Of a stretch of 64,000 bases of DNA, positions 37,230 through 47,219 are shown one piece after another. The notes beneath the pieces are model-generated. The model was not told where the DNA came from. It did not search any database and worked only from the letters and a program-made list of their open reading frames with translations. The stretch spans positions 14,732,963-14,796,962 of the forward strand of contig CM119265.1 of the NCBI GenBank assembly GCA_051294375.1, in the 5' to 3' direction. The translations under genes and the position numbers were made by a program. How positions within the stretch are numbered: position 1 is the stretch's first letter; every line of letters begins with the position of its first letter. Source of the stretch: Paraspadella gotoi. Its lineage: Eukaryota > Chaetognatha.

Positions 37230-38490
37230 TCTTCGTTGTTGCCATCTTTTTATGTCTTCTCTTTGAGCGGAAGTAACTGTTTAGTTCCGGCTGCGAGTGC
37301 GAAAGGTTTTCTTCCTCTTCTAGGTCAACCGGTCTACTTCGTGGACGCTCCCGCTGGCAGCATGTCTGGGCGTATTTCCACTCTTATTTCTATATGTCTC
37401 GTCTATTCGCCGTCTAGCGTCTTCTGGGTGGCGAGCGTGTTCTACTCGGGTTGGCCGCCCGGGTTTTGTTTGTCGCTTTCGCGTGGTTGAGCCGTTCTGG
37501 CGTTCGTCCATGATCCTTCTGGCGAAACCGGTTGGCTCAGCTTCTGGTGCAATTTCTCGGTGCATCACGTGAGCTGTCGGGTTTGATTCTCGGCGTTGAG
37601 CGATCTTTCCTATATACGGGATGGTTTGCTCGGTTGACGACGCGCGTTGATTGCTGGAGTTTGTCTGCGTGGCGCGTTTAGCGCCACTTCCAGGTTGTCA
37701 TTTGCCCTCTGGAGTCGGGTGCGCTGCTGACCTTTACTATCGAGGCTTGTTTCTGTGCGGTGCTTGACCGCTTGCTTTGTTTGTTTGGCGTTGGCTTGGC
37801 CGAAGATTGCAGTGGATAATATCTGTGTCTGGGGGTAGCATCTCTTGTTCTCTCGCCGTGTGCAGGCTGGTGCCAATGCAGGTCCCTCAGCGGTTTGTTT
37901 TGCTTGGCTGGTCCGTAGCCGGTATTTCGTATTCCGTCGCTAATTGTGTCTCTGTTAGGACCTTTATGTTCTTTTTTTTCTTCCATGTTGCTGGTTCTTA
38001 TCATTCTTAGTAGCGCCGGCTTGTGTCACTTGATTAGCGAGGCCTTTGTCCCGTTGTTGTTCTGAAAAAATTTTTATTTCACGCTGGTTTTTTCTCCGCA
38101 TATACTTCTCGAATTTGCATCCTGTTGGCGTTTAGAGTCTTCGTCGAGTAGTTTTTATGCAGATATTGCCTGTCATGTCGGCTAGCGCTTTCTAGTTCAG
38201 TGGTGACCGAGGGTTCCAATCTTTTGCTGAGATTGCTTCTGATGTAGGTGCTCGATGTCTTTTTGTTTCGTGTTCCATAGATGCTTGCGGATGTTTTCTT
38301 TTTTTGTCGTTGAAGTTTTTTAACGTATTTTGAAGAAATTTGTTCTGAGAGCCTTTTCGTCCATCTCTAGCTGCAGCGCAGTGTATGCTCAGTGTCGGGC
38401 GCGCCTCCAACTGCAATTCGAGGGTCCTGGCGACATGCCTCTCGCTGATTGGTCTTCACAAGAGCCTGTTGTATTCCCATCGACGTCAAT
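37230..38490 (-). pseudogene. OTU-like domain plus basic linker relic, copy B
   Basis: At 38,480-38,200 on the minus strand, translations in two frames match the extra domain of copy A. VGGAP is identical, LRTNFF stands against FRTKFS, and the run ending AISAKDWNPRSPL stands against TISSKDWSLGHPEL. The rest (38,190-37,230) is an arginine/proline/glutamine-rich low-complexity linker in shifting frames, like the linker of copy A. The occurrence of the same extra domain in a second, diverged insertion shows that it is a family trait and not a chance fusion in one copy. The region is not translatable as a whole. Confidence 0.65.
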
Positions 38491-39340
38491 CCTGCGGCAG
38501 AAGGCAGTGTCGAGCGGGAGTTATTATTTCCTTGTCGTGAATAGGAGATAAGAAAATCCGCTGGAGATTGTCCCGCTTATTACTAGTACAACCTCGTTGG
38601 ATCACCTTGTAATTTATATCTACAAGGTTAATCCACTCAGTAATACATAATGTTAGAGATATAAATTGTTGTCGAGAATAATCGATGTGCAATCCATTAA
38701 CTCCTTTTAAAGTAACTCGGTAGTCTGTGACATAAATTGACTACTTCTCAACCACAGTGTATAAGCCCTATGAATTTCATTAATCATGCTTAAACGAACC
38801 TAGGGTTCTCGAGGTATGAGTATTATGTGCATTAATCCTGTACTCTTCGGGAAGAGTCAAATTGAGTGGTGAAGGCAAAATGGGTATTCTATTCCCGTTT
38901 GCTAGTCAGCAGGTTTATAGGCCTCACCATGGCGCTAGGTACTCGGTCCGCATAGATCCTGTATTACGCCGTTTTTTGATTTTTGCGTTCATTAGAAATT
39001 TATCACCTAGGCGTAGACTATTATTTCTGCAAATAACCAGGCACGTTCTAACGCTGCGCGATTTATTCTTCGAACTTTAAATCGCTTTTGTCGATAGTCC
39101 AAAAAAAAAAAAAATGAAAAGAACAGAAATAGAAAAAAAGAAAAAACAAAAAATATAGAGAGACCGAACGAATAAAAAAGGAAAACATGAGAGAAGAAAA
39201 TAATATAAAAATCAGGTCATAAAAAAATAGTAGAAATAAAGATACTATAATATAGCGAGAATATAATTCCAATAATATATATAAGAATTCACCAAATCAA
39301 AGAGATGTATAAAATACAAAATAAATAATACAATATAAAA
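38491..39340. other. Non-coding DNA upstream of copy B
   Basis: No match to copy A remains here. It contains an imperfect hairpin (GGATCACCTTGTA at about 38,599 with TACAAGGTTAATCC at about 38,620), then AT-rich DNA becoming A-rich from 39,100. No gene seen. Confidence 0.5.
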
Positions 39341-39394
39341 TCTACATATCCAAATATATATATATATATATATTATAATATATATATATATATA

Positions 39395-39433
<39 letters not shown>

Positions 39434-39460
39434 ATATATATAATAATATATATATATAAT
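39341..39460. repeat. (TA)n microsatellite ending at a gap
   Basis: TA dinucleotides with AATA interruptions run into the 100-N gap. Confidence 0.95.
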
Positions 39461-39560
39461 NNNNNNNNNNNNNNNNNNNNNNNNNNNNNNNNNNNNNNNN
39501 NNNNNNNNNNNNNNNNNNNNNNNNNNNNNNNNNNNNNNNNNNNNNNNNNNNNNNNNNNNN
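39461..39560. other. Assembly gap, 100 N
   Basis: A run of exactly 100 N, which looks like a default spacer for a gap of unknown size. The left side is a (TA)n tract and the right side begins inside a copy of 33,196-33,480. Confidence 0.98.
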
Positions 39561-39830
39561 ACAATGTTTGGTCCTTTTAACCCACCAAGTTCCAGGCTTT
39601 CTCCCCATTGGCCCTTTTGCCAACCTCCCCAATCCTCTTCTTCCTTCAATTGGCCCATGGCCTTTATTGCAGTCATAGAGTTTGGGTGAGGTCTTTGTTC
39701 GTCCTGGTGAGGCGGGCCTCGGTTTCATGCTGGCTTGTTGGCTTCCCGCCGAGAGTGGAGAGAGAGAGGGAGAGAGATGTAGGGGAGAGATGCAGCTGGC
39801 TGCCTGCATGCTCCTCGTATACGTTTATGA
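39561..39830 (-). repeat. 3' region of copy C, second copy of 33,196-33,480
   Basis: Starts ACAATGTTTGG and follows the 33.2-kb copy up to the shared CAGCTGGCTGC and CCTCG. It is immediately followed by about 12 bp and then the inverted-repeat transposon. It probably represents the 3' end of copy C after a large internal deletion between RNase H and the post-env region. Confidence 0.7.
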
Positions 39831-39834
39831 TATT

Positions 39835-39838
39835 TATG
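39835..39838. repeat. Left copy of 4-bp target site duplication TATG
   Basis: TATG immediately before the left terminal repeat. The same TATG follows the right end at 42,817-42,820. Confidence 0.6.
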
Positions 39839-40676
39839 CACGGTTCCTTTTTACATCGATTTAATCGGCATGGAGTGCACAAGAATGAGATGTCCCGGGA
39901 TACGTTTCCGGACCTTTGGGCTATCACAAAAAAAAGGGTAATCAAATTTTCCTAATGACAGTTTTTTTATAAATTAATATTAAAATTAGCTATATAAAAT
40001 CAATAAAGTAGAATAAAAAAAATTTAAAAAATGGTTTAAATTTTTTTTAAAAATGAAAATATCATGCATCATCCATAATCTATGAACAATTTTCTTCGTT
40101 TGAGTCCATAACCATTATTCTATCTTTAATAGTTTATTTGTAATTAATTTTTCTTTATTAAAATATTATTTTAATTTTTTTTCAAATAATTTAAATTAAA
40201 AAAAATTATAACTATGCAAATGATTGAAGAAAAATTTTATATTATAAAAGGACTTACCTACCTAATATAGGCCTTCAAATACATAAATAGTAAGTTTATT
40301 CTGATGAATGTTTTGACATAGAAATAAATAATTTATAAAATTAAATATATGAAAAAAATTTTTAACTTTGAATTTTTTTTAGCATAATAAACATAATTAT
40401 GAATTAATTGTTCATGATGCTTTTAATAGCTACTAGTCAGTTGGTATCATTCTCAATTATAATAATTTGATAACTTCTTTTATTTTTAGTAATACGGACT
40501 GCTATATTTACTTACTTTTGACAAAATCAAAAAATCACTGGTATTAAAAATTATGTATGAAACAGACGAAAATTTTTTTTTAAATCACGTGCTATTTAAT
40601 TGTTTGAACTGATATAATATTATACTTGGACAAAATTTAAAAAGTTTTAAACAATCCCAACTAGACATTTTTAAGG
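39839..40676 (+). repeat. Left terminal inverted repeat
   Basis: Ends at CTAGACATTTTTAAGG. Beyond this the two sides no longer match. AT-rich except for the outermost 110 bp, which are of mixed composition. Confidence 0.85.
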
Positions 40677-41980
40677 TTGTCAAATGTATAAATATTTGAT
40701 ATTCGGACTGCTTTGTAGGTTTTAACTTATTCAGTAGCCTTTTTAATATGACAGAAAAGCAGTATATTTAACAGTTTTTTTTATTTGGAGTGGGCATCAA
40801 AGTTCTAATACATATTAGCATCAGTATATTTGTTAAGTATAGTAGATTCCTTTATAGATTTTTTAATTTTTGAAAATGTTTTACTTTTTTTTCTATAATT
40901 TTTTTGACATGCAAAATGTTTCTTTGATTACGCGAAAGAGAATGTAAAAAATTAAAAATAAATAGTACAATAGTTAGAGTTATGTCTAGAATAGATGAAA
41001 AAAAAACCTTGTTTAAAAATTTGATCGGGAAAGTGGGGTAACTAAGGCTTACCAACGGTATCCTCCATGCTGATCGTTCTCTCAATTTTTTAATTTAATA
41101 CATTTGAAAGGGAAAAAAATAAAATTCAGAATGCAGTGCATAAAGGGTAGAGAAAATCTTGTACATAGTGACATGATAATAATGACCTTTTATGTCTTGG
41201 GTAATGGGGGTGGTAAAGAAACCTTAAAAAATGCAATCATTAAGTCAGTCAGATGAAACCCTTTTCGCGAATTTTTTTTCTTAATTAAAATGAATGATAA
41301 ATAATAGAATTAAATTCCCTTTATAAAGGTTGTTATATTTAAAAGAAAATTAGCAATACAATTCAACACAATGATGTCTTGCTTTGTCAAATATATCAGC
41401 AGTTAAGTAATTTTTTAAAATTTTATTATGATAAACAAGCAGTATATCAAGCTTTTTCTTTGCAGTTGAAGATAATGAAAAATGATTATTTTTTTTTCAC
41501 AGACAAGAAGGTAGACGTCCAGACTGTTTTATATCAAGCTGAAAACATTTTATTATTTATCATTTTTCATATTTTAAAAAAACATTTTATCAAGCTACTA
41601 CAATTTTTTGCTTGTTTTTTACTTTAACTGAAAAATACAAGCAAATTTATAAAGTAGAGAAAATTTAATGGTAATTAAATGTAATTCAGACTATCCTCTT
41701 TCAATTTACAAAAGAAAAACAAAAATTTTATATGCCTTCATTGAAATTTGTAATGCAAAAAACTGTTTTATACTTTTTAACTCGTATTTAATATAAAACT
41801 GTGTAAAGATTTATGGATAAAATTTAACAAAACTGTTCTAGAAATGTGTCCCATGATAGGGCTTTAATTTGATACCACACCCACCTTGCTCCCTCTTTTT
41901 TTCAAAAGATATTCAAGAAAATAACTTTTTTTATACTTTTTGCATCTTGCAGTTTTTTTTTAAACAACCTAACTTTTGGC

Positions 41981-42816
41981 CTTAAAAATGTCTAGTTGGG
42001 ATTGTTTAAAACTTTTTAAATTTTGTCCAAGGATAATATAATATCACTCCACAAATTAAATAGCATCTGATTTAAAAAAAAGTTTTCGTCTGTTTCCATA
42101 CATAATTTTTAATATCAGTAATTTTTAGATTTTGTCAAAAGTAAGTAAATATAGCAGTCAGTATTACTAAAAATAAAAGAAGTTATCAAATTATTATAAT
42201 TGAGAATGATACAACTGACTAGTTAGCTATTAAAAGCATCATGAAACAATTAATTCATAATTATGTTTATTATGCTAAAAAAAAAATTCAAAGTTAAAAT
42301 TTTTTTCATATATTTAATTTTATAAATTATTTTATTTTCTATGTCAAAACATCATCATAATAAACTTACTATATATGTATTTGAAGGCCTATATTAGGTA
42401 GGTAAGTCCCTTATAATATAAAATTTTTCTTCAATCATTTGGCATAGTTATAATTTTTTTTAATTTAAATTATTTGAAAAAAAATTAAAATAATATTTTA
42501 ATAAAGAAAAATTAATTACAAATAAACTATTAAAGATAGAATAATGGTTATGGACTCAAACGAAAGAAAATTGTTCATAGATTATGGGTGATGCATGATA
42601 TTTTCATTTTTAAAAATATTTAAACCATTTTTAATTTTTTTTTATTCTACTTTATTGATTTTATATAGCTAATTTTAATATTAATTTATAAAAAAACTGT
42701 CATTAGGAAAAATTTGATTACCCTTTTTTTGTGTAGCCCAAAGGTCCGAAACGTATCCCGGGACATCTCATTCTTGTGCACTCCATGCGATTAAATCGAT
42801 GTAAAAAGGAACCGTG
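41981..42816 (-). repeat. Right terminal inverted repeat
   Basis: Starts CTTAAAAATGTCTAGTTGGG and ends AAAGGAACCGTG. It is the inverted partner of 39,839-40,676. Confidence 0.85.
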
Positions 42817-42820
42817 TATG

Positions 42821-43387
42821 TGTTTTATTCGATATTCTTCTGGGAAGGACTTCGAGTGAAAAGATAAGGGGTATTCGACCCCGTCAGCAGTGGCTGTGAT
42901 TAGTCCACCCATTGCTGTGGTGCTGGCATCAGCATAAATTTTGTAAGCACCTTGTCTTATTCTTTGGTCGTTAAAAAGTTCAAGCCCGGTGATGTTTTTT
43001 ATTTCTTCTATTAGAAGTTGTAACATTTCACGGTGGCTTTTGGTGAGTTTAAAATCCTTGTGATCTAGCAGGGTAAGAGCATGTAATGGCTGTGCTATGT
43101 ATGAAAACCTGTGGGTGAAACACCATGGCTCTCAGGTCCTTTTGAGTCTTCAAGTCCTTGAGTTTAATCTCCGCAGCTTCTAGCTTCTCTTTCTGGGGCG
43201 GGAGCTTGCTGTTAGAGATGCTGAACCGAGAATCTTGATGTCTTCCTTCCGGAAGTAGCACACTTTTGGTCCACTTCAGCACGACATTCTCGTCTCTGCA
43301 TTTTTGTAATAATTCCCGAAGTCTTTCTGCCATGTCTTCAGCAGATTTTGCTGTGAGGATTAATGAGGTTCGACAATGTTTTCAGTT
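42821..43387 (-). pseudogene. RT C-terminus and RNase H relic, copy C
   Basis: On the minus strand, MAERLRELLQKCRDENVVLKW (43,333 down) matches the RT thumb region of copy A, and YKIYADASTTAMGGLITATA (near 42,950-42,890) matches its RNase H with the first catalytic aspartate. The segments are in two frames. The part of RT that should hold the YxDD active site is missing: the sequence jumps from a TENIV-like string to LILTAKS. RNase H is cut at KHI by the transposon at 42,816. Similarity to copy A in the RNase H segment is high (roughly 70% by eye). A dead copy, oriented opposite to copy A. Confidence 0.85.
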
Positions 43388-43897
43388 TCAAGGCCCATCT
43401 CTGCCTTTGCCTCGGTTGTTATAAGAGGAAACGCATATCCCATTTTCCAGCCTTGGCTTCAATGTCGATGCCTTCTCTAATGTTGTCGCCGTTTGCTGCG
43501 TGGATGTTTTTGCCATCTTTTGATTGAATATCCACCTGGCATTTGCTAATGTTTTCCAGTATGTCCGGTCAGCAGTTAAACTCGTTTGGCCGTCTTTATC
43601 TTTTTCAACATGTAGTGGGAGTTCAATTCGATCATCGACATTTCTTCTTGCCATCCATCTGGCTGCTTTCAGGGCTTTGTGCTTGTCATGAAACAAATGG
43701 GTGATTGGTTTCCCATCCATTGTTGCCATCTGTAGGTCTGTCCTTGTTTGAGCTGGCTGTACTATCCACATTTGGTTTTGTGGCCCAGGATTGGTGATTG
43801 CGGTGCCAATGATAATATCCTGGTCATCCTCATCTGCTGAGATGTAAAATACAGTTTTTAGGACCCAGGTTTGAAACATTATTCTGATGTTGATCAC
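43388..43897 (-). pseudogene. Protease-RT linker relic, copy C
   Basis: A 169-codon open frame. VDDRIELP and TYWKTLANARWIF match VDDKTEIP and TYWKSLADSKWLM in copy A, where they follow the retropepsin DTGAS. The upstream part ISADEDDQDIIIGTAI resembles the D-x-I-I-G flap-distal strand of retropepsins, but no DTG/DSG triad is visible in this frame. The last 30 residues run out of frame into the RT region. The open frame is long for a relic, yet it joins pieces that are separated by several hundred bases in copy A, so an internal deletion is likely. Confidence 0.65.
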
Positions 43898-43969
43898 GTC
43901 GATCAGGGAAATGGTTCCAGTCGCGGTTGAAAGCTTTAAAGGCCTTCCTTGGTAGATTTGGGTGGCTAA

Positions 43970-44857
43970 GAATTAGGGAAAGAAATAGAGTGTATCCTAC
44001 GAGGATGGCTGGAAACGTATGGATATAAATCAGAAGGCACCGCTTGTCGCTTCATAAATTCCGTGAAAGACAACGATCGTCAAATCCTCACGGACTCGCT
44101 CCTGAAGAAGGGTCTGAGCGACAAAAACCCTGCCGAAAGCGCGAACGCCCTCTACCAAGGCGCAATGATGCAAGAAGCAAATAATACGCGTGAGCTCATG
44201 GAGAAGCTCACCAAAAGCATGTCGGCGATCCAAAGGGCCGTCGAAACCAAGAAGGACGACTGAAGATGGAGAGGACGCCAACCTAGAGACACGAGACGCC
44301 CCGAGTGGCGCGACAGACGTGAAGGGGGGAATGACAAACGCTGGCAGGGCAGACAGGCCCGCACGGACAGAAATTTCAGACGAGATAAAATTGAATTCAG
44401 GCGCAGAGACGCAATTGTAACTGACGAATTAGATGATGTCCAAAACACAAATAAAGCTTTCGAAAATTACGATTACTTATTTTTACCATGCCCAAAGTCA
44501 GAAAAAGGAAAGCCCCCGGAAAGGGCCAAAGCGGCGAAGCTAGCAAACGACGCCGCTGACAGAATCAAAAACGCCGCAAAGAAATGGCAACCGTCTGATG
44601 CCCTGGCGAAATTCTCCGACTGCGCCAAGACAGCGATCAAATACAGGGGCAAAGACGCAGCAGCTAGACTATACAAGTTATTTGCCCCACTAGGGGTTAG
44701 AGACAGACACCTGTTAGCCACGGCCATAGTTAAGGAATCAGAGGTCCCATGGAAAAGCTTCTCCGTGAAAGACAAATTCGCACATGTAAAACGCTTAAAA
44801 GCAACAACGCAACGCAACAACGCCAACACCTCCACAGCACGAGGCAGTCATACCTAA
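43970..44857 (+). pseudogene. gag, copy A (5'-truncated, one in-frame stop)
   Basis: A single frame stays open from 43,970 to the TAA at 44,855-44,857, except for one TGA at 44,261-44,263. The part before the stop is mixed hydrophobic/charged (ILRGWLETYGYKSEGTACRF and a helical LMEKLTKSMSAIQ stretch), as in a capsid. The part after it is very arginine-rich, like a basic nucleocapsid segment, but without a CCHC zinc knuckle. It ends with a lysine/alanine-rich helix-forming tail. Only position before pol and composition support the call. The last 59 nt overlap the next frame, which is shifted +1 (or -2). A -1 shift, common in errantiviruses, would not connect them. Sequence further upstream (about 43,900-43,969) may continue gag in another frame. 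Confidence 0.6.
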
Positions 44858-45260
44858 GCAAAACAAGGCCAAGGCGAGACTCAGAACTTTCGTGGAATTC
44901 AGTGGTATAAAGTCAAGAAGAATGATTTACAACCCGACTTACACAATCGTTGGAACAAACCAGGGCGAGTCCCTACATCAGGAGACGATCAGGAGGATTG
45001 AACGCCTTTGCCACAAACCCGAAACGCTCACGCTGCCCGTCACAAAGGAGGAATCTAGAAGGGATGAACAAAGGCCCCCGCGCTTACCCGACTCGCCGCT
45101 AGAGGCACCTCGTCCAACAGGAAAAACAAATGGTCCAAAACCGAGGGACGATACGGGTAAAGGCTTTAGGCACGCGGGAAACAACTACATCCCAGCATTA
45201 ATAAATGGAGCCCCGGCCAGCTGCCTACACGACACGGGCGCCTCCATAAACACGATACCG
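44799..45260 (+). pseudogene. Retropepsin (protease) segment, copy A
   Basis: The frame opened at 44,799 carries, after a basic/proline-rich linker, YIPALINGAPASCLHDTGAS. The DTGAS at 45,231-45,245 is the aspartic-protease active-site signature of retroviral pepsins, preceded by the usual hydrophobic strand. The enzyme would cut the Gag-Pol precursor. The frame stays open to 45,635, but the homology to copy C (SALRAASWLARQYVDD-type sequence) continues from about 45,250 in the frame of the next segment, so a frameshift lies just after the active site. The first part overlaps gag by 59 nt. Confidence 0.75.
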
Positions 45261-47219
45261 AGAAAAGCAGAGCGCCCTCAGGGCCGCCAGTTGGCTGGCC
45301 AGACAATACGTAGACGACAAAACAGAAATCCCCCAAAATTCCAAAACGAATGGCACCGCGGGCGCCAAGGTAAGAGCAGCCCGCACATATTGGAAATCTC
45401 TAGCCGATTCGAAGTGGCTAATGGAATCAACAGATGGAAAGACTGTAGTAACAGTGACAGGGAACGACCTAAAAGAAGGAGTAGATCTCCCCGGAAAACC
45501 TGGCACTTGGGGATCAGCCAGGATAATCATTGCAGAAAACGCAGCCAGAGAATTAGGTTTAAAACCGCACTGTGCAGGCAGACCCGTGGATGCCGACTTC
45601 ACGGGAATAGAACCCCGACTGCGGAAGGCATGTAGAACGGAAATCCCTCCAACAACAATTATAAGGCACGTACCCTCAAAGGAGGAGATCGAACAGGCAG
45701 ACAAAGCTAGAAGCAGAAGAAGACAAAATCATGACGACAGAGGACGCGAGGCCTTCCTAAAGCCGTTCCAAGAAATAGACCCATCCCTCAGCGAGAAAGC
45801 GGAAGAGGTGCTAAACGTGGTCTGGGAATACAGAGATGTATTCGGCGAATCGATAAACGACTGTAAAGGTTTCCTAAACTACAAAGTCGACCAAGGCTTC
45901 ACGACAAACAACCTACCCAAACCGAGATTCATGAACCAAGGTACGGTAAAGAAAGCCGCTCTAAAGAGATACCTAGAGGTATACGAACAGGCAGGCGTCG
46001 TCTCCAGGATGACAGGCGAAGCTTACTCGAATGCCTTCCTGATAAAAAAGCCAAACCACATCAAAGAGGGTCAAAACGAAATTATATGCGACCTCTCGGC
46101 GGTAAATAACATTTCAACCTTCGCCACTGAGCCACAAACAATTGCATCCATCCTGGAGCAATATAAACCTCACGAGCTCCAATGCTCAGTAGATATTCTA
46201 GCCTGTTTCCATCAAGTAAACTTAACAGACAGATGCAAGCCTGTAACCACCTTCGCCGGCGCGGGTCAAAACTGGAAAATGAACAAACTCCCGATGGGGG
46301 GAGTAAACAGCATAAACAATACTCGACGAGATCTTCGCAGAATTAGGATGGGACGTCAAAAGCTTCCTCATCTACGTGGACGACCTGATCCTTACTTCGA
46401 AGTCACCGGAAGAAATGGCAGACTGAGGGAATTCCTCGAGATTTGCAGAAAAGAAAATGTGGTCCTCAAGTGGACGAAAAGCGTGCTCCTGAGGAAGGAC
46501 GACATCAAGATCCTTGGCTTCAGCATCTCGAAAGATAAACTAAAACCACAGAAGGAGAAGTTAGAACAAGCCGAACTGAAACTGAAAGAAATCAAGACGC
46601 AGAAGGAACTGCGCGTGCTGCTAGCATCACTAAACTACTACAGGTGCTTCACGCACCGGTTCTCGTATCTGGCACAACCACTCCATGCGCTAACACTAGT
46701 TGACAGGAAAGACTTCGAGTTCAAGAACGAACACAGGAAAGCCCTGGAAACTCTGGTAGAGGAAATTAAATCAACACCAGGACTAAATTTCCTAAATGAT
46801 GCAAAAATCAAAAATGGCGAATACAAAATATACGCCGACGCAAGTACAAGCGCCATGGGAGGCCTAATCACTGCAACCGCAAACGGAACCGAGTACCCCC
46901 TCAGCTCCCACTTGAAATCATTTCCTGAGGAGTATAGAATAAAACATATCAACATCCTAGAAACGCTCGCTTTTAATATGATGGTGAGAAAATTCAAAGG
47001 TTACATCTGTGGAAGAAAGGTCAGCCTAGTAACAGACTCACAGTACTTCAAAAGAGTAATGGACCAGCAACACGACAAACAGCAACTGCTCCCGACAAAC
47101 GTGTTACGCTGGATAACGGAGATACGACAGGAATGCCACCCCTCCGAGATTATCTTAGTAAAAAGTGGCGACAATCCAGCGGACTTCTTAACCAGATTCA
47201 CAGACCAAAATCAAATCAC
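45250..47219 (+). pseudogene. Reverse transcriptase-RNase H, copy A
   Basis: A 631-codon frame (45,421-47,316) holds most of it. RT: SVDILACFHQVNL with the first catalytic Asp (residue 258), then KPVTTFAG and KLPMGG, typical of Ty3/Gypsy. The active-site YVDD lies at 46,373-46,384 in a different frame, so a compensating pair of indels at about 46,312 and 46,425 scrambles the palm. Thumb: ILGFSIS, then LNYYRCFTHRFSYLAQPL. RNase H: YADAS (Asp 473), NILETLA (Glu 514), VTDSQ (Asp 539) and NPADFL (Asp 588) give an intact catalytic set. The segment would copy element RNA into DNA and remove the RNA strand. Apart from the scrambled palm it is the best preserved coding part of the window, though not functional as given. 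Confidence 0.9.

Larger units (their letters stand above)
32930..38490 (-). mobile_element. Degenerate env-bearing Ty3/Gypsy-like element, copy B
   Basis: On the minus strand, from 38,490 downwards, short conceptual translations match copy A in the same order: OTU-like domain, linker, integrase, a spacer, env and a 3' non-coding end. The matches are scattered over all three frames, so the copy is dead. RT and RNase H are missing, and the similarity to copy A ends near 38,490. GC content is higher than in the flanks. Belonging to the same family as copy A is directly supported by several 20-40 residue alignments. The exact ends are inferred. Confidence 0.8.
39839..42816. mobile_element. DNA transposon with very long terminal inverted repeats
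   Basis: A 2,978-bp element. The left end 39,839-40,676 and the reverse complement of 41,981-42,816 are nearly identical over about 838 bp, both starting CACGGTTCCTTTTTACATCG, and they differ mainly by single-base indels. TATG flanks both ends. The element sits inside the RNase H frame of copy C. With one TATG removed, the codons before the right end (KHI) and after the left end (NI) read on as in copy A. A CAC start with 4-bp target duplications fits the Chapaev branch of the CMC (CACTA-Mirage-Chapaev) superfamily, an assignment I infer from ends only. The 1.3-kb middle has only an 82-codon lysine/phenylalanine-rich frame (41,379-41,627) that I do not recognise, so the element looks non-autonomous. 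Confidence 0.75.

Noticed and set aside
39300-39460. (TA)n as a possible replication origin or centromeric AT-block
   Set aside because: It is an ordinary TA microsatellite of about 100 bp beside a gap, with no supporting context.
42718-43897. Copies A and C as arms of another assembly palindrome
   Set aside because: They differ by many amino-acid substitutions (about 30% in RNase H) and by large deletions, so they are diverged family members rather than two readings of one molecule.
44892-45635. Treating the 247-codon frame as one protease protein
   Set aside because: Only its first part (to about 45,250) has retropepsin similarity. The remainder is out of frame relative to the homology with copy C.
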